Counted from the stretch's first letter, positions 1 to 10,572 are shown. The stretch: DNA of 64,000 nt from Thermohahella caldifontis (GCF_041153465.1 NZ_CP154858.1:2914001-2978000); one strand, 5' to 3'. A program made the numbers and translations. The notes: generated from the sequence alone by a model not told the origin.

Positions 1-120
1 GACCGCAGGTCCTCGCGAGAGGTTAAAGTTGCCTGCGCAGACGGTGTGAGTAGTTCACCTACCAGCGCCGTGATCCAGGCCCGCCCCGGCGGGCAATACT
101 GAAACGCCGGACTTTCCGGC
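1..120 (+). promoter_or_regulatory. L10 leader (rplJ mRNA autoregulatory region)
   Basis: The bases ahead of rplJ fold into nested structure. CGCAGG (4-9) pairs with CCTGCG (32-37). Inside it CCTC (11-14) pairs with GAGG (19-22) around a GCGA tetraloop, leaving an asymmetric loop. Two more hairpins follow: GCCCGCC/GGCGGGC (79-94) and GCCGGA/TCCGGC (106-120). In gammaproteobacteria the L10-L12 complex binds a kink-turn in this leader and represses rplJL translation. Position and fold fit that role; the binding itself is inferred. No upstream gene is visible in the window. Confidence 0.7.
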
Positions 121-138
121 AAACACAGGAGAAATCCA

Positions 139-669
139 GTGGCAATTAGACTTGAAGACAAAAAGGCGATTGTCGCTGAGGTTAACGACACTGCCAGCCA
201 GGCGCTTTCAGTGGTTCTGGCCGACTATCGAGGTGTTGAGTCCAACGATATGGCAGCATTGCGTGCCAAGGCTCGTGCAGAGAATGTTCATCTGCGCGTA
301 GTTCGTAACACGCTTGCACGTCGTGCGGTGGAAGGCACCGAGTTTGAGTGCATCAAGGATGCGCTGGTTGGTCCGACCCTGCTGGCATTTTCCATGGAGG
401 ATCCGGGTGCGGCCGCGCGCATCTTCAAGGATTTCGCCAAGGAAAACCAGAACTTTGAAGTTAAGGCGTTGGCCGTGGGGGGTGAGTTGCTGGGTGCCAA
501 TCAGTTGGATCGCCTCGCTAACCTGCCGACCCGTGACCAGGCTCTGGCAATGCTCATGAGTGTCATGTTGGCGCCGGTAACCAAGCTGGCCCGCACACTC
601 AACGAAGTACCTGCCAAGGTAACCCGTGTGGTTGCTGCAGTGCGTGACCAAAAGAAAGCGGCGAGTTAA
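139..669 (+). CDS. rplJ: 50S ribosomal protein L10
   Basis: L10 (176 aa) anchors L7/L12 dimers to 23S rRNA at the stalk base of the large subunit, where translational GTPases are recruited. The N-terminal rRNA-binding domain (about residues 1-130) carries the family's VVRNTLARRA segment, and the C-terminal helix that holds L12 dimers follows. The start is GTG at 139, with AGGAG at 127-131 seven bases upstream; no in-frame ATG gives the conserved N-terminus. It is followed 26 bases later by rplL, and the two are normally co-translated and autoregulated through the upstream leader. Confidence 0.97.
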   Translation: MAIRLEDKKAIVAEVNDTASQALSVVLADYRGVESNDMAALRAKARAENVHLRVVRNTLARRAVEGTEFECIKDALVGPTLLAFSMEDPGAAARIFKDFAKENQNFEVKALAVGGELLGANQLDRLANLPTRDQALAMLMSVMLAPVTKLARTLNEVPAKVTRVVAAVRDQKKAAS

Positions 670-695
670 ATTTAATTTTTTAGGAGAAACTACCA

Positions 696-1076
696 ATGGC
701 TCTGTCAAAAGACGATATTCTGAATGCAATTGCTGAAATGAGCGTAATGGACGTAGTCGAGCTCGTTGAAGCAATGGAAGAGAAGTTTGGCGTATCTGCA
801 GCAGCTGCTGTCGCCGTAGCCCCTGCGGCTGCTGGTGGTGACGCTGGTGCGGCTGCCGAAGAGAAGACCGAGTTCGATCTGGTTCTGACTTCCGCTGGTG
901 ACAAGAAAGTGAACGTCATCAAGGTTGTGCGTGCCATCACTGGTCTGGGCCTGAAAGAAGCCAAGGCTATGGTTGACGGCGCTCCGGCCACTGTTAAGGA
1001 AGGCATGAGCAAAGAAGACGCTGAAAAGGCGAAGAAGGAACTCGAGGAAGCGGGTGCTACCGTCGAGCTCAAGTAA
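696..1076 (+). CDS. rplL: 50S ribosomal protein L7/L12
   Basis: This is the 126-residue acidic stalk protein, present in several copies per ribosome, that recruits EF-Tu, EF-G, IF2 and RF3. Three parts are visible: an N-terminal dimerisation helix (1-32), an Ala/Gly-rich hinge (about 36-55), and the C-terminal factor-binding domain with VNVIKVVRAITGLGLKEAK. AGGAG at 682-686 precedes the ATG. It follows rplJ directly and is followed by a terminator-like hairpin before rpoB, the usual point where ribosomal and polymerase transcription are uncoupled. Confidence 0.98.
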   Translation: MALSKDDILNAIAEMSVMDVVELVEAMEEKFGVSAAAAVAVAPAAAGGDAGAAAEEKTEFDLVLTSAGDKKVNVIKVVRAITGLGLKEAKAMVDGAPATVKEGMSKEDAEKAKKELEEAGATVELK

Positions 1077-1098
1077 GCAGTCTGTGCTCGATGAAACT

Positions 1099-1128
1099 GG
1101 CTGGCGTGCATGGCACGCCGGCCTTTTT
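1099..1128 (+). terminator. Attenuator/terminator hairpin between rplL and rpoB
   Basis: An 11-bp stem pairs 1099-1109 with 1113-1123 across a three-base loop, with one T-G pair, and is followed by five T (1124-1128). This is an intrinsic-terminator shape 22 bases after rplL. In E. coli a partial terminator at the same place lowers rpoBC expression relative to rplJL, so partial read-through is the likely function here. Confidence 0.8.
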
Positions 1129-1205
1129 CCGTTGTAAAAGCGCCATTCCAAGACCTCTGTTCCAGGGGCGAAGCCGAAGTGTCATGACATAGCTGGGGAA
1201 AATCG

Positions 1206-4200
1206 ATGACATACTCCTACACCGAAAAAAAGCGTATCCGTAAAGAGTTCGGGAAACTCCCGGTCATCATGGATGTGCCTTATCTGCTCGCAATCCAGTT
1301 GGATTCATACCGCGATTTTCTTCAGGCCTCTACATCGCCTGAAGAGCGGCTGGAAGTCGGGCTGCACGCAGCTTTCAAGTCGGTTTTCCCGATCACGAGC
1401 TTTTCCGGAAATGCCGCGCTCGAGTACGTAAGCTATCGCTTGGGCGAGCCGGTATTCGACGTCAATGAGTGCCAGATCCGCGGGGCGACCTATTCTGCGC
1501 CTCTGCGTGTGAAAGTTCGACTGGTGATTTACGACAAGGAAAGCAATAACAAAGCCATCAAGGATATCAAGGAACAGGAAGTCTACATGGGCGAAATTCC
1601 GCTCATGACCGAAAATGGTACCTTTGTGATCAATGGTACCGAGCGGGTTATTGTTTCCCAGCTGCATCGATCTCCTGGTGTGTTCTTTGATCATGACAAG
1701 GGCAAAACACACTCTTCAGGCAAGCTCCTGCATTCAGCCCGCGTCATTCCTTATCGCGGTTCCTGGCTGGACTTTGAATTTGATCCCAAAGACTGCGTAT
1801 TCGTGCGCATCGACCGGCGCCGGAAGCTGCCTGCGACAATTTTGCTGCGTGCTCTCGGATACGATTCCGAACAGATCCTGGAGATGTTCTTCGAAACATC
1901 CCGGTTCACGCTCAAGGAAGACAGCGCAATGCTTGAGCTGGTACCGTCTCGTCTGAGAGGGGAGCTGGCTACCTTCGATATCAAGGATCCTGACGGCAAC
2001 ATCATTGTTGAAGAGGGGCGCCGGATTACTGCGCGCCACATTCGTCAGGCTGAAAAACTCGGTATGACCGAGCTTGAAGTCCCGCTGACCTATCTTTATG
2101 GAAAGGTGCTTGCTCACAACGTTGTCGATCCCCAGACGGGTGAGATACTGTTTGAGTGCAATACGGAAATTACAGAGGATGTCGTCAGCAAGCTCCAGGA
2201 AGCCGGCATCACTGAAATTGAAACGCTGTATACCAACGATCTGGATTGCGGACCCTTCATTTCCGATACGCTGCGCATTGATCCCACACGCACCCAGCTG
2301 GAAGCGTTGGTCGAAATCTATCGCATGATGCGCCCGGGTGAACCGCCTACGAAAGAGTCTGCGGAGAACCTGTTCAATAACCTCTTCTTTACGGAAGAGC
2401 GGTACGACCTGTCGGCCGTTGGCCGCATGAAGTTCAATCGCCGTCTGGGTCGCGAAGATCCGACTGGTCCGGGGACCCTCGACAAGCAGGACATCATCGA
2501 TGTACTCAAAACCCTGATCGACATTCGTAACGGCAAAGGTCAGGTTGATGATATCGACCATCTCGGTAACCGCCGCATCCGCTCCGTGGGCGAGATGGCA
2601 GAGAACCAGTTTCGGGTTGGTCTGGTGCGGGTGGAGCGCGCAGTCAAGGAGCGCCTGAGCATGGCAGAATCCGAGGGGCTGATGCCTCAGGATCTGATCA
2701 ATGCCAAGCCGGTCGCTGCGGCCATCAAGGAATTCTTTGGATCCAGTCAGCTGTCCCAGTTCATGGATCAGAACAACCCGCTGTCCGAAGTCACGCACAA
2801 GCGCCGTGTTTCCGCGTTGGGTCCGGGTGGCCTGACACGAGAGCGTGCAGGATTTGAGGTGCGGGACGTTCATCCGACTCATTACGGTCGGCTGTGTCCG
2901 ATTGAAACGCCGGAAGGTCCGAACATCGGTTTGATCAACTCCCTGGCAACCTATGCGCGTACCAACCCTTATGGCTTTCTGGAAACGCCCTACCGCAAGG
3001 TCGTGAATGGTCGCGTTACGGATGAGATCGAATACCTGTCGGCCATCGATGAGGCTGAGCAGGTCATTGCCCAGGCGAGTGCCCGTGTCGATGAAGAAGG
3101 CCGTCTGCTGGATGACCTCGTGACTGTACGCCACCAGAATGAAACGACAGTGATGCCACCGGAGCGCGTCAGCTATATGGATGTGTCGCCGCGGCAGGTT
3201 GTCTCCGTGGCTGCGTCTCTGATTCCGTTCCTTGAGCACGATGACGCCAACCGGGCCCTGATGGGTTCCAACATGCAGCGGCAGGCTGTGCCGACGCTCA
3301 AGGCGGAGAAACCGCTGGTGGGTACGGGATTTGAACGTTACGTGGCGCAGGATTCGGGTGTATGCGCCGTGGCCCGGCGTGGTGGTGTTGTGGTGAGCGT
3401 GGATGCTGCCCGTATCGTTGTCCGTGCCAATGAGGATGAAGTCGATGGGGGTGATGCAGGTGTCGATATCTACAACCTCACCAAATATACCCGCTCGAAC
3501 CAGAATACCTGTATCAATCAGCGTCCCATCGTCAAGGAAGGTGATGTAGTGCAGCGGGGTGATGTCCTGGCAGACGGACCCTCCGTTGACCTGGGTGAGC
3601 TCGCACTGGGTCAGAACATGCGCATCGCGTTTATGCCCTGGAATGGATACAACTTTGAGGACTCCATTCTGCTGTCGGAGCGCGTGGTTCAGGAAGACCG
3701 TCTGACGACGATTCACATTCAGGAATTGAGCTGTATTGCGCGGGATACCAAGCTTGGGCCCGAGGAAATCACGGCGGATATTCCCAACGTGGGTGAAAGT
3801 GCGCTCTCGAAGCTTGATGAGTCCGGCATCATTTATATTGGTGCGGAGGTAGAACCGGGCGACATTCTGGTAGGCAAGGTGACACCGAAGGGCGAATCAC
3901 AGCTGACACCGGAAGAAAAGCTTCTGCGCGCGATTTTTGGCGAGAAGGCTTCTGACGTCAAGGACACCTCCTTGAGAGTAGGCACCGGTGTTCGCGGTAC
4001 GGTTATCGGCGTACAGGTCTTCACCCGCGATGGCGTTGAGAAAGACCAGCGATCCAAGGAGATCGAAAAGGCTGAGCTGGACAAGTACCGCAAGGATTTG
4101 ACCGATGAGTACCGTATTGTTGAAGGTGCGGTATTCAAGCGGCTGCGCGATGCCTTGACGGGGCAGACCGTGTTGTCGGGCCCGGGTCTGAGCAAGGGTG

Positions 4201-5279
4201 ATGTGCTGACAGAGTCACACCTCAATGCGTACGAAAAGGACGAGTGGTTCAAGCTCAAGATGATGGACGATACGCTCAATGATCTGCTGGCCAAAGCGGA
4301 GCAGCAGCTTGAAGAGCGTCGGGCCTCTATTGAGGAGCGTTTTGAGATCAAGAAGCGCAAGCTTTCCAATGGCGATGATCTGGCGCCGGGCGTGCTCAAG
4401 GTGGTCAAGGTCTATCTGGCCGTGAAACGACGGATTCAGCCTGGTGACAAGATGGCCGGTCGTCATGGTAACAAGGGTGTCATCTCCGCGATCATGCCTG
4501 TTGAGGACATGCCCTATGACGAACAGGGCAATCCGGTGGATATCGTCCTCAATCCGCTGGGTGTGCCGTCGCGCATGAATGTCGGCCAGGTGCTGGAGAC
4601 ACACCTGGGCGCAGCGGCAAAGGGTCTGGGGGATCGGATCAACGAAATGCTTGAGCAGCAGCGTCGCGTTGCAGAGATCCGGGACTTCCTCAAGCAGATC
4701 TACTGTGAGATTGGCGACAAGAAAGAGGATCTGGATAGCCTGTCTGACGCCGAGATCATGGAGCTGGCCGAGAATCTGAAGGACGGCGTGCCCATCGCAA
4801 CGCCGGCTTTTGATGGTGCCAAAGAGGAAGAGATCAAGAAAATGCTGCGTTTGGCGGGTCTCGACGACAGCGGGCAGATCCGTCTGTTTGACGGGCGTAC
4901 CGGCGAGGAATTCCATCGTAAGGTGACTGTTGGCTACATGTACATGCTGAAGCTGAATCACCTGGTGGATGACAAGATGCACGCCCGGTCCACAGGCTCC
5001 TACAGCCTTGTTACGCAGCAGCCGCTGGGTGGTAAGGCTCAGTTTGGTGGTCAGCGATTTGGTGAGATGGAGGTTTGGGCACTGGAAGCGTACGGTGCTG
5101 CCTACACACTGCAGGAAATGCTTACTGTCAAATCCGATGATGTGGCAGGGCGGACCAAGATGTACAAGAACATTGTGGATGGCAACCATCAGATGGAACC
5201 GGGCATGCCGGAGTCATTCAATGTTCTCGTCAAGGAAATCCGCTCGCTGGGTATCGACATCGAACTGGAAACCGAATAA
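1206..5279 (+). CDS. rpoB: DNA-directed RNA polymerase subunit beta
   Basis: The beta subunit (1357 aa, close to E. coli 1342) forms one pincer of the polymerase and part of the active site. The rifampicin-pocket segment near residues 511-537 reads SQLSQFMDQNNPLSEVTHKR, the unmutated sensitive form. The lysine-bearing active-site motif GDKMAGRHGNKG lies near residue 1080. ATG at 1206 gives the conserved MxYSYTEKKRIRK start. The reading frame is intact. It is separated from rplL by an attenuator and followed by rpoC after 53 bases containing a short GC hairpin. Confidence 0.98.
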   Translation: MTYSYTEKKRIRKEFGKLPVIMDVPYLLAIQLDSYRDFLQASTSPEERLEVGLHAAFKSVFPITSFSGNAALEYVSYRLGEPVFDVNECQIRGATYSAPLRVKVRLVIYDKESNNKAIKDIKEQEVYMGEIPLMTENGTFVINGTERVIVSQLHRSPGVFFDHDKGKTHSSGKLLHSARVIPYRGSWLDFEFDPKDCVFVRIDRRRKLPATILLRALGYDSEQILEMFFETSRFTLKEDSAMLELVPSRLRGELATFDIKDPDGNIIVEEGRRITARHIRQAEKLGMTELEVPLTYLYGKVLAHNVVDPQTGEILFECNTEITEDVVSKLQEAGITEIETLYTNDLDCGPFISDTLRIDPTRTQLEALVEIYRMMRPGEPPTKESAENLFNNLFFTEERYDLSAVGRMKFNRRLGREDPTGPGTLDKQDIIDVLKTLIDIRNGKGQVDDIDHLGNRRIRSVGEMAENQFRVGLVRVERAVKERLSMAESEGLMPQDLINAKPVAAAIKEFFGSSQLSQFMDQNNPLSEVTHKRRVSALGPGGLTRERAGFEVRDVHPTHYGRLCPIETPEGPNIGLINSLATYARTNPYGFLETPYRKVVNGRVTDEIEYLSAIDEAEQVIAQASARVDEEGRLLDDLVTVRHQNETTVMPPERVSYMDVSPRQVVSVAASLIPFLEHDDANRALMGSNMQRQAVPTLKAEKPLVGTGFERYVAQDSGVCAVARRGGVVVSVDAARIVVRANEDEVDGGDAGVDIYNLTKYTRSNQNTCINQRPIVKEGDVVQRGDVLADGPSVDLGELALGQNMRIAFMPWNGYNFEDSILLSERVVQEDRLTTIHIQELSCIARDTKLGPEEITADIPNVGESALSKLDESGIIYIGAEVEPGDILVGKVTPKGESQLTPEEKLLRAIFGEKASDVKDTSLRVGTGVRGTVIGVQVFTRDGVEKDQRSKEIEKAELDKYRKDLTDEYRIVEGAVFKRLRDALTGQTVLSGPGLSKGDVLTESHLNAYEKDEWFKLKMMDDTLNDLLAKAEQQLEERRASIEERFEIKKRKLSNGDDLAPGVLKVVKVYLAVKRRIQPGDKMAGRHGNKGVISAIMPVEDMPYDEQGNPVDIVLNPLGVPSRMNVGQVLETHLGAAAKGLGDRINEMLEQQRRVAEIRDFLKQIYCEIGDKKEDLDSLSDAEIMELAENLKDGVPIATPAFDGAKEEEIKKMLRLAGLDDSGQIRLFDGRTGEEFHRKVTVGYMYMLKLNHLVDDKMHARSTGSYSLVTQQPLGGKAQFGGQRFGEMEVWALEAYGAAYTLQEMLTVKSDDVAGRTKMYKNIVDGNHQMEPGMPESFNVLVKEIRSLGIDIELETE

Positions 5280-5292
5280 CTGGATTGAACGA

Positions 5293-5310
5293 GGGGAGGG
5301 TGTCCTCCCC
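5293..5310 (+). other. GC hairpin in rpoB-rpoC spacer
   Basis: GGGGAGG (5293-5299) pairs perfectly with CCTCCCC (5304-5310) over a GTGT loop. No T-run follows, so it is unlikely to be a terminator. It may be an mRNA processing or stability element. Only the structure is observed. Confidence 0.45.
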
Positions 5311-5332
5311 CTGTCATCAGAGGCCACTGCCC

Positions 5333-8300
5333 ATGAAAGATTTGCTTAAAGAAATCAAGAAAGAGAATCATAACAACGAGTTCGATGTTATCCGTATCGG
5401 ACTGGCATCGCCCGACATGATTCGCTCCTGGTCCTACGGTGAAGTCAAGAAGCCGGAAACCATCAATTACCGGACGTTCAAGCCAGAGCGTGATGGCCTT
5501 TTCTGTGCCAAGATTTTTGGTCCGGTCAAGGACTACGAGTGCCTTTGCGGAAAATACAAGCGCCTGAAGCACCGGGGTGTCATTTGTGAAAAGTGTGGCG
5601 TTGAAGTCGCACCGGCGAGCGTGCGTCGCGAGCGGATGGGTCACATCGAGCTTGCCAGCCCCGTTGCACATATCTGGTTCCTGAAGTCGTTGCCATCCCG
5701 TATCGGCCTGCTCCTTGACATGACGCTTCGGGATATCGAGCGGGTGCTGTATTTTGAATCCTTCATCGTCATTGACCCGGGCATGACCAGTCTGGAGCGC
5801 GGGCAACTGCTCAATGATGAGCAGTATTATGAGGCGCTTGAAGAGTTTGGCGATGAATTTGATGCCCGCATGGGAGCTGAAGCAATCCAGGCGCTGCTGG
5901 CGGACATGGATCTGGAGGATGAGATTCGCCGTCTCCGCGAAGAGATTCCGGCGACCAATTCCGAAACCAAACTGAAGAAGTTGTCCAAGCGGCTGAAGCT
6001 CATGGAGGCGTTCCTGGATTCCGGGAACAAGCCGGAGTGGATGATCCTCAAGGTGCTGCCGGTTTTGCCGCCTGATCTGCGCCCTCTGGTACCGCTGGAT
6101 GGTGGACGTTTCGCCACCTCTGATCTCAACGATCTGTATCGTCGGGTCATCAACCGGAACAATCGCCTCAAGCGACTGCTTGAGCTCAATGCGCCGGATA
6201 TTATCGTACGCAACGAAAAGCGTATGCTGCAGGAGGCCGTTGACGCGCTTCTGGACAATGGTCGTCGTGGTCGGGCAATCACCGGATCAAACAAGCGTCC
6301 GCTGAAGTCCCTTGCAGACATGATCAAGGGCAAGCAGGGTCGTTTCCGTCAGAACCTGCTGGGTAAGCGCGTTGACTACTCCGGGCGTTCGGTCATCGTT
6401 GTGGGTCCGACACTGAGGCTGCACCAGTGCGGTCTGCCCAAGAAAATGGCGCTTGAGCTGTTCAAGCCATTTATCTTCTCCAAACTGGAGCATCGCGGCC
6501 TGGCGACCACCATCAAGGCGGCCAAGAAAATGGTCGAAAGGGAGGAGCCGGTCGTTTGGGATATCCTGGATGAGGTGATCCGCGAACATCCCGTATTGCT
6601 TAACCGTGCGCCGACACTGCACCGCCTCGGTATTCAGGCATTCGAGCCTGTTCTGATTGAAGGCAAGGCCATTCAGCTCCATCCGCTGGTATGTACCGCC
6701 TATAACGCAGACTTTGACGGTGACCAGATGGCCGTTCACGTGCCCCTCACGCTGGAGGCCCAGCTCGAGGCGCGTGCCCTGATGATGTCAACGAACAACA
6801 TCCTGTCGCCGGCCAATGGTGAACCCATTATTGTACCGTCACAGGACGTTGTACTCGGTCTGTACTGGATGACCCGAGAGCGTATCAACGCGCCCGGCGA
6901 GGGTATGGCATTTGCCGATACGGATGAAGTGGAGCGTGCCTATGGTGCAGGCAAGGTTCATCTGCAGGCCAGAATCAAGGTTCGCATACGTGAGGTGGCA
7001 TTTGATGACGAGGGGGGCGCCAGGAAACGGTGACACTCTATGACACCACCGTGGGACGCGCGCTCCTGTATCGGATTGTGCCTGAGGGGCTGCCTTTCGA
7101 ACTGGTCAATCAGAACATGACCAAGAAGGCGATCTCAAGGCTTCTGAACGCCTGTTACCGGCGTGTTGGTCTCAAGGAAACGGTCATTTTTGCAGACCAG
7201 ATCATGTATACCGGGTTCCGCCTCGCGACCGTATCCGGCTCCTCCATCGGTGTGAACGACTTCGTGATCCCCGAAGAGAAGGCCCGGATCATCGCTGCAG
7301 CCGAAGCCGAGGTCAAGGAAGTTGAAGAGCAATATGCATCCGGTCTGCTGACTCAGGGTGAAAAGTACAACAAGGTCATTGATATCTGGTCACGGGCAAA
7401 TGACCAGGTCGCCAAGGCCATGATGGAGCGCCTGGGTTACGAGGAAGTGAAGGACCGTGACGGCAACATCGTCAAGCAGCCTTCCTTCAACTCCGTCTTC
7501 ATGATGGCGGATTCCGGTGCACGGGGTTCGGCGGCGCAGATCCGTCAGTTGGCCGGCATGCGTGGCCTGATGGCCAAGCCGGATGGCTCGATCATTGAAA
7601 CGCCGATCACGGCAAACTTCCGTGAGGGACTCAACGTACTCCAGTACTTCATTTCCACGCACGGTGCGCGGAAGGGTCTGGCTGATACCGCATTGAAGAC
7701 GGCGAACTCCGGTTACCTGACACGCCGTCTTGTCGACGTCGCTCAGGACCTGGTGATCACGGAAGAAGATTGTGGTACGGAAGAAGGCCTGATCGTGACG
7801 CCGCACATTGAAGGTGGCGACGTGGTTGTACCGCTGGGTGATCGGGTGCTCGGTCGCGTACTGGCGATTGACCTTGTCAAGCCGGGTACGGATGAAGTCA
7901 TTCTGCCTCGTGGCACCCTGCTGGATGAAAAACTTGTGCAGGTCGTTGAGGCGTCCGGTGTGGATGAAGTCCTGGTACGTTCACCGATTACCTGTGAAAC
8001 CAAGTACGGCGTCTGTGCCAAGTGTTATGGCCGGGATCTGGCCCGCGGTCATCTGGTCAACGTGGGTGAGGCTGTAGGTGTCATTGCCGCGCAGTCCATT
8101 GGTGAGCCGGGTACCCAGCTGACCATGCGTACGTTCCATATTGGTGGTGCGGCGTCACGGGCGTCGGCCGTTGATAATATCCAGGTGAAGCACGGCGGTA
8201 CCATTCGTCTGCATAACATCAAGTCCATCGAGCGTGAAGACGGACAAGCAATCGTCATTTCCCGCTCGGGTACGCTGGCCGTAGCCGACGAGCAGGGGCG

Positions 8301-9513
8301 TGAGCGTGAATCCTACAAGCTGCCTTACGGCGCTCTGCTGAGTATCAAGACGGGCGATGTCGTCGAGCCGGGTACGGTTGTGGCGAAGTGGGATCCGCAT
8401 ACCCACCCGATTGTCACGGAAGTGGCTGGACGGGTTTCATTCGTTGGAATGGAAGAGGGTATCACGGTCAGAACACAGACAGATGAGACCACCGGCCTCT
8501 CCAACATCCAGATTCTGGATGCCAAGGAACGCCCTGCGGCAGGCAAGGACATCCGTCCGATGGTTCAGATCGTGGATGAGTCCGGTGAGCCCGTTAAGTT
8601 TCCGGGAACCGATACCCCTGTTCAGTACTTCCTGCCCCCGAATGCCCTGCTCAGCCTTAAAAACGGCGATCAGGTCAAGGTTGGTGAGGTGGTTGCCCGT
8701 ATTCCGCAGGAATCATCCAAAACACGGGATATCACCGGTGGTCTGCCGCGTGTTGCCGATCTGTTCGAAGCAAGAAAGCCGAAGGAGCCTGCAATTCTGG
8801 CAGAAGTGACCGGTGTCGTATCTTTCGGTAAGGAAACAAAAGGAAAGAAACGCCTGGTGATTACCCCGAAGGATGGCGAGCCGGTCGAGACGCTCATTCC
8901 CAAGTGGCGTCAGCTGAACGTGTTTGAGGGTGAGACCGTTGAAAAGGGCGAGGTGATTTCCGATGGCCCGGTCAACCCGCACGATATCCTGCGGCTGCTG
9001 GGTGTCAGCGAACTGGCCAAGTACATTATCAATGAAATCCAGGAGGTCTACCGTCTCCAGGGCGTTGTCATCAACGACAAGCATATCGAAGTGATTGTTC
9101 GCCAGATGATCCGCAAGGTTGAAGTCCTCGAGCCGGGCGACACGCCGCTGATTCAGGGTGATCAGGTCGAATACGTGACCATTCTGGAAGAAAATGAAAA
9201 GGCGCTTGCCAACAATCTGATGCCGGCACGCTATGAGCGTGTGCTTCTGGGTATCACCAAGGCATCGCTGGCAACTGAAAGCTTCATTTCCGCGGCATCC
9301 TTCCAGGAGACGACCCGCGTGTTGACGGAAGCGGCAGTGACTGGCAAGCGCGACCATCTTCGCGGGCTGAAGGAAAACGTGGTGGTGGGGCGTCTCATCC
9401 CTGCGGGTACCGGTCTGGCCTACCACAGCGAGCGGAAACGCAAGCGCCAGAGCCGCGAAGGGGTCACCGCTGCGGAAGTCGAAGCAGCGCTGAGCAGCGA
9501 ACTGAACAAGTAA
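5333..9513 (+). CDS. rpoC: DNA-directed RNA polymerase subunit beta' (frame broken once in this sequence)
   Basis: The beta' subunit would be about 1393 aa after correction, near the usual length. ATG 5333 gives MKDLLKEIKKENHNN; an in-frame start at 5285 lies in the spacer and is unlikely. Visible landmarks are the N-terminal zinc site CLCG..CEKCG (about 70-88), the Mg-binding NADFDGDQM (about 457-465), and GTQLTMRTFHIGGAAS in the trigger-loop region. The frame shifts at a G6 run (7012-7017): the first part stops at 7031-7033 and the second part is open from 7030. One extra G would give a continuous EGGRQETVTLYDTTVGR, which matches the family. As the gene is essential, a base-calling error is the best explanation. 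Confidence 0.96.
7012..7017 (+). other. G6 run at the rpoC frame break
   Basis: Six consecutive G sit exactly where rpoC changes frame. Seven G restore one uninterrupted beta' protein through the conserved TLYDTTVGRALL segment. Programmed slippage is possible in principle but is not known for rpoC. Confidence 0.85.
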
Positions 9514-9581
9514 AGAGGTTGGGTAAAAAAGAACCAATCCTCTTGACTGTACAAGGGGGGCAAATTAAACTTGCCCCCCTT
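9513..9581 (+). terminator. Tandem hairpins after rpoC, possible terminator
   Basis: Two stem-loops follow the rpoC stop. The first pairs 9513-9522 with 9534-9544, with one bulged T and an A-rich loop. The second pairs 9553-9563 with 9571-9581 (AGGGGGGCAA type arms, perfect 11 bp, seven-base loop). Only a short T-poor tail follows, so termination may be weak or factor-dependent. Alternatively it is a processing site between rpoC and the str genes. Confidence 0.55.
9543..9571 (+). promoter_or_regulatory. Candidate sigma70 promoter for the str operon
   Basis: TTGACT (9543-9548) is spaced 17 bases from TAAACT (9566-9571), which lies in the loop of the second rpoC hairpin. The match is good at -35 and moderate at -10. 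A TTATACAAT segment at 9596-9604 is another possible -10 but lacks a good -35. Inferred from sequence only. Confidence 0.35.
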
Positions 9582-9626
9582 AAATCCAAAGGTGGTTATA
9601 CAATAGACAGTAACTGGAGTAACTGA

Positions 9627-10001
9627 ATGGCTACGATAAACCAGCTCGTGCGCAAGCCGCGCAAGCGCAAGGTGGTCAAGAGCGACGTACCCGCTCTGCA
9701 GGCCTGCCCTCAGCGCCGTGGTGTGTGCACTCGCGTATATACAACAACCCCGAAGAAGCCGAACTCGGCGCTGCGTAAAGTCTGTCGTGTGCGCCTGACC
9801 AACGGCTATGAAGTCACCTCGTACATCGGTGGTGAAGGACACAACCTGCAGGAGCACAGCGTCGTGCTGATCCGGGGCGGTCGTGTCAAGGACTTGCCGG
9901 GCGTGCGTTACCATACCGTTCGCGGCACACTCGACCTGGCTGGCGTGAAAGACCGTAAGCAGGGTCGTTCCAAGTACGGTGCCAAGCGCCCGAAGTCGTG
10001 A
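9627..10001 (+). CDS. rpsL: 30S ribosomal protein S12
   Basis: S12 (124 aa) sits at the decoding centre and controls tRNA selection accuracy. The PKKPNSALRK loop and the GGRVKDLPGVRYH loop hold the two lysines whose changes give streptomycin resistance; both are wild type here. The aspartate in VKDLPG is the site of methylthiolation in E. coli. GGAG at 9616-9619 precedes the ATG. It is the first gene of the str operon and is separated from rpsG by a structured 69-base spacer. Confidence 0.98.
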   Translation: MATINQLVRKPRKRKVVKSDVPALQACPQRRGVCTRVYTTTPKKPNSALRKVCRVRLTNGYEVTSYIGGEGHNLQEHSVVLIRGGRVKDLPGVRYHTVRGTLDLAGVKDRKQGRSKYGAKRPKS

Positions 10002-10014
10002 TCACCAAGTAAGG

Positions 10015-10043
10015 CTGGTTCGCCCATGTCGGGCGCATACCAG
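10015..10043 (+). promoter_or_regulatory. Candidate S7 translational operator (rpsL-rpsG spacer)
   Basis: CTGGT (10015-10019) pairs with ACCAG (10039-10043). Inside it CGCCC (10021-10025) pairs with GGGCG (10031-10035), leaving an asymmetric internal loop. In E. coli S7 represses the str operon by binding the rpsL-rpsG intercistronic hairpin. The same position and a two-stem shape are seen here; binding is inferred. Confidence 0.5.
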
Positions 10044-10070
10044 AGCAACCTGAAGCATTGAGGAAAAGAA

Positions 10071-10541
10071 ATGCCTAGAAGACGTGTAGTCGCAAAGCGG
10101 GAAATTCTGCCGGATCCCAAGTTTGGAAGCCAGAAGCTGGCCAAGTTCATCAACCATGTCATGGTCAGCGGAAAGCGCTCAGTAGCCGAGCGCATTGTTT
10201 ATGGTGCACTCGATATCGTAGCCGAGAAAACCAAGAAAGAACCTTTGGAAGTTTTTGAGAAAGCACTGGAAAACATCCAGCCGCTGGTTGAGGTCAAGTC
10301 CCGTCGTGTTGGTGGTGCAACCTACCAGGTGCCGGTAGAAGTGCGTCCATCGCGTCAGATGGCGTTGTCCATGCGCTGGCTGGTGGATTATTCCCGCAAG
10401 CGCAGCGAGAAGTCCATGGCTCAGCGTCTGGCTGCCGAGATGATGGAAGCTGCCGAAGGGCGTGGTGCAGCGGTCAAGAAGCGTGAAGATACGCACCGCA
10501 TGGCCGAAGCGAACAAGGCTTTTGCCCACTATCGCTGGTAA
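10071..10541 (+). CDS. rpsG: 30S ribosomal protein S7
   Basis: S7 (156 aa) is the primary binder that nucleates the 30S head and contacts the E-site tRNA. The conserved MPRRRVV start and the GGATYQVPVEVRPSRQMALS beta-hairpin segment are present. GAGGAAAAG precedes the ATG. It lies between rpsL and fusA. By family precedent it is the autogenous repressor of this operon. Confidence 0.98.
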   Translation: MPRRRVVAKREILPDPKFGSQKLAKFINHVMVSGKRSVAERIVYGALDIVAEKTKKEPLEVFEKALENIQPLVEVKSRRVGGATYQVPVEVRPSRQMALSMRWLVDYSRKRSEKSMAQRLAAEMMEAAEGRGAAVKKREDTHRMAEANKAFAHYRW

Positions 10542-10572
10542 ACCGATCCGAGACTGTAATAGGATATAGAAC

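Noticed and set aside
1734..3716. Long open frame (660 codons) antisense to rpoB
   Set aside because: It lies wholly inside rpoB on the other strand, has no family resemblance, and is a by-product of GC-rich codon use.
7030..9513. A naturally split rpoC (two separate subunits)
   Set aside because: Split rpoC exists in cyanobacteria, but here the parts meet at a G6 run with a few bases of overlap and no ribosome site, and one added base restores a normal protein.
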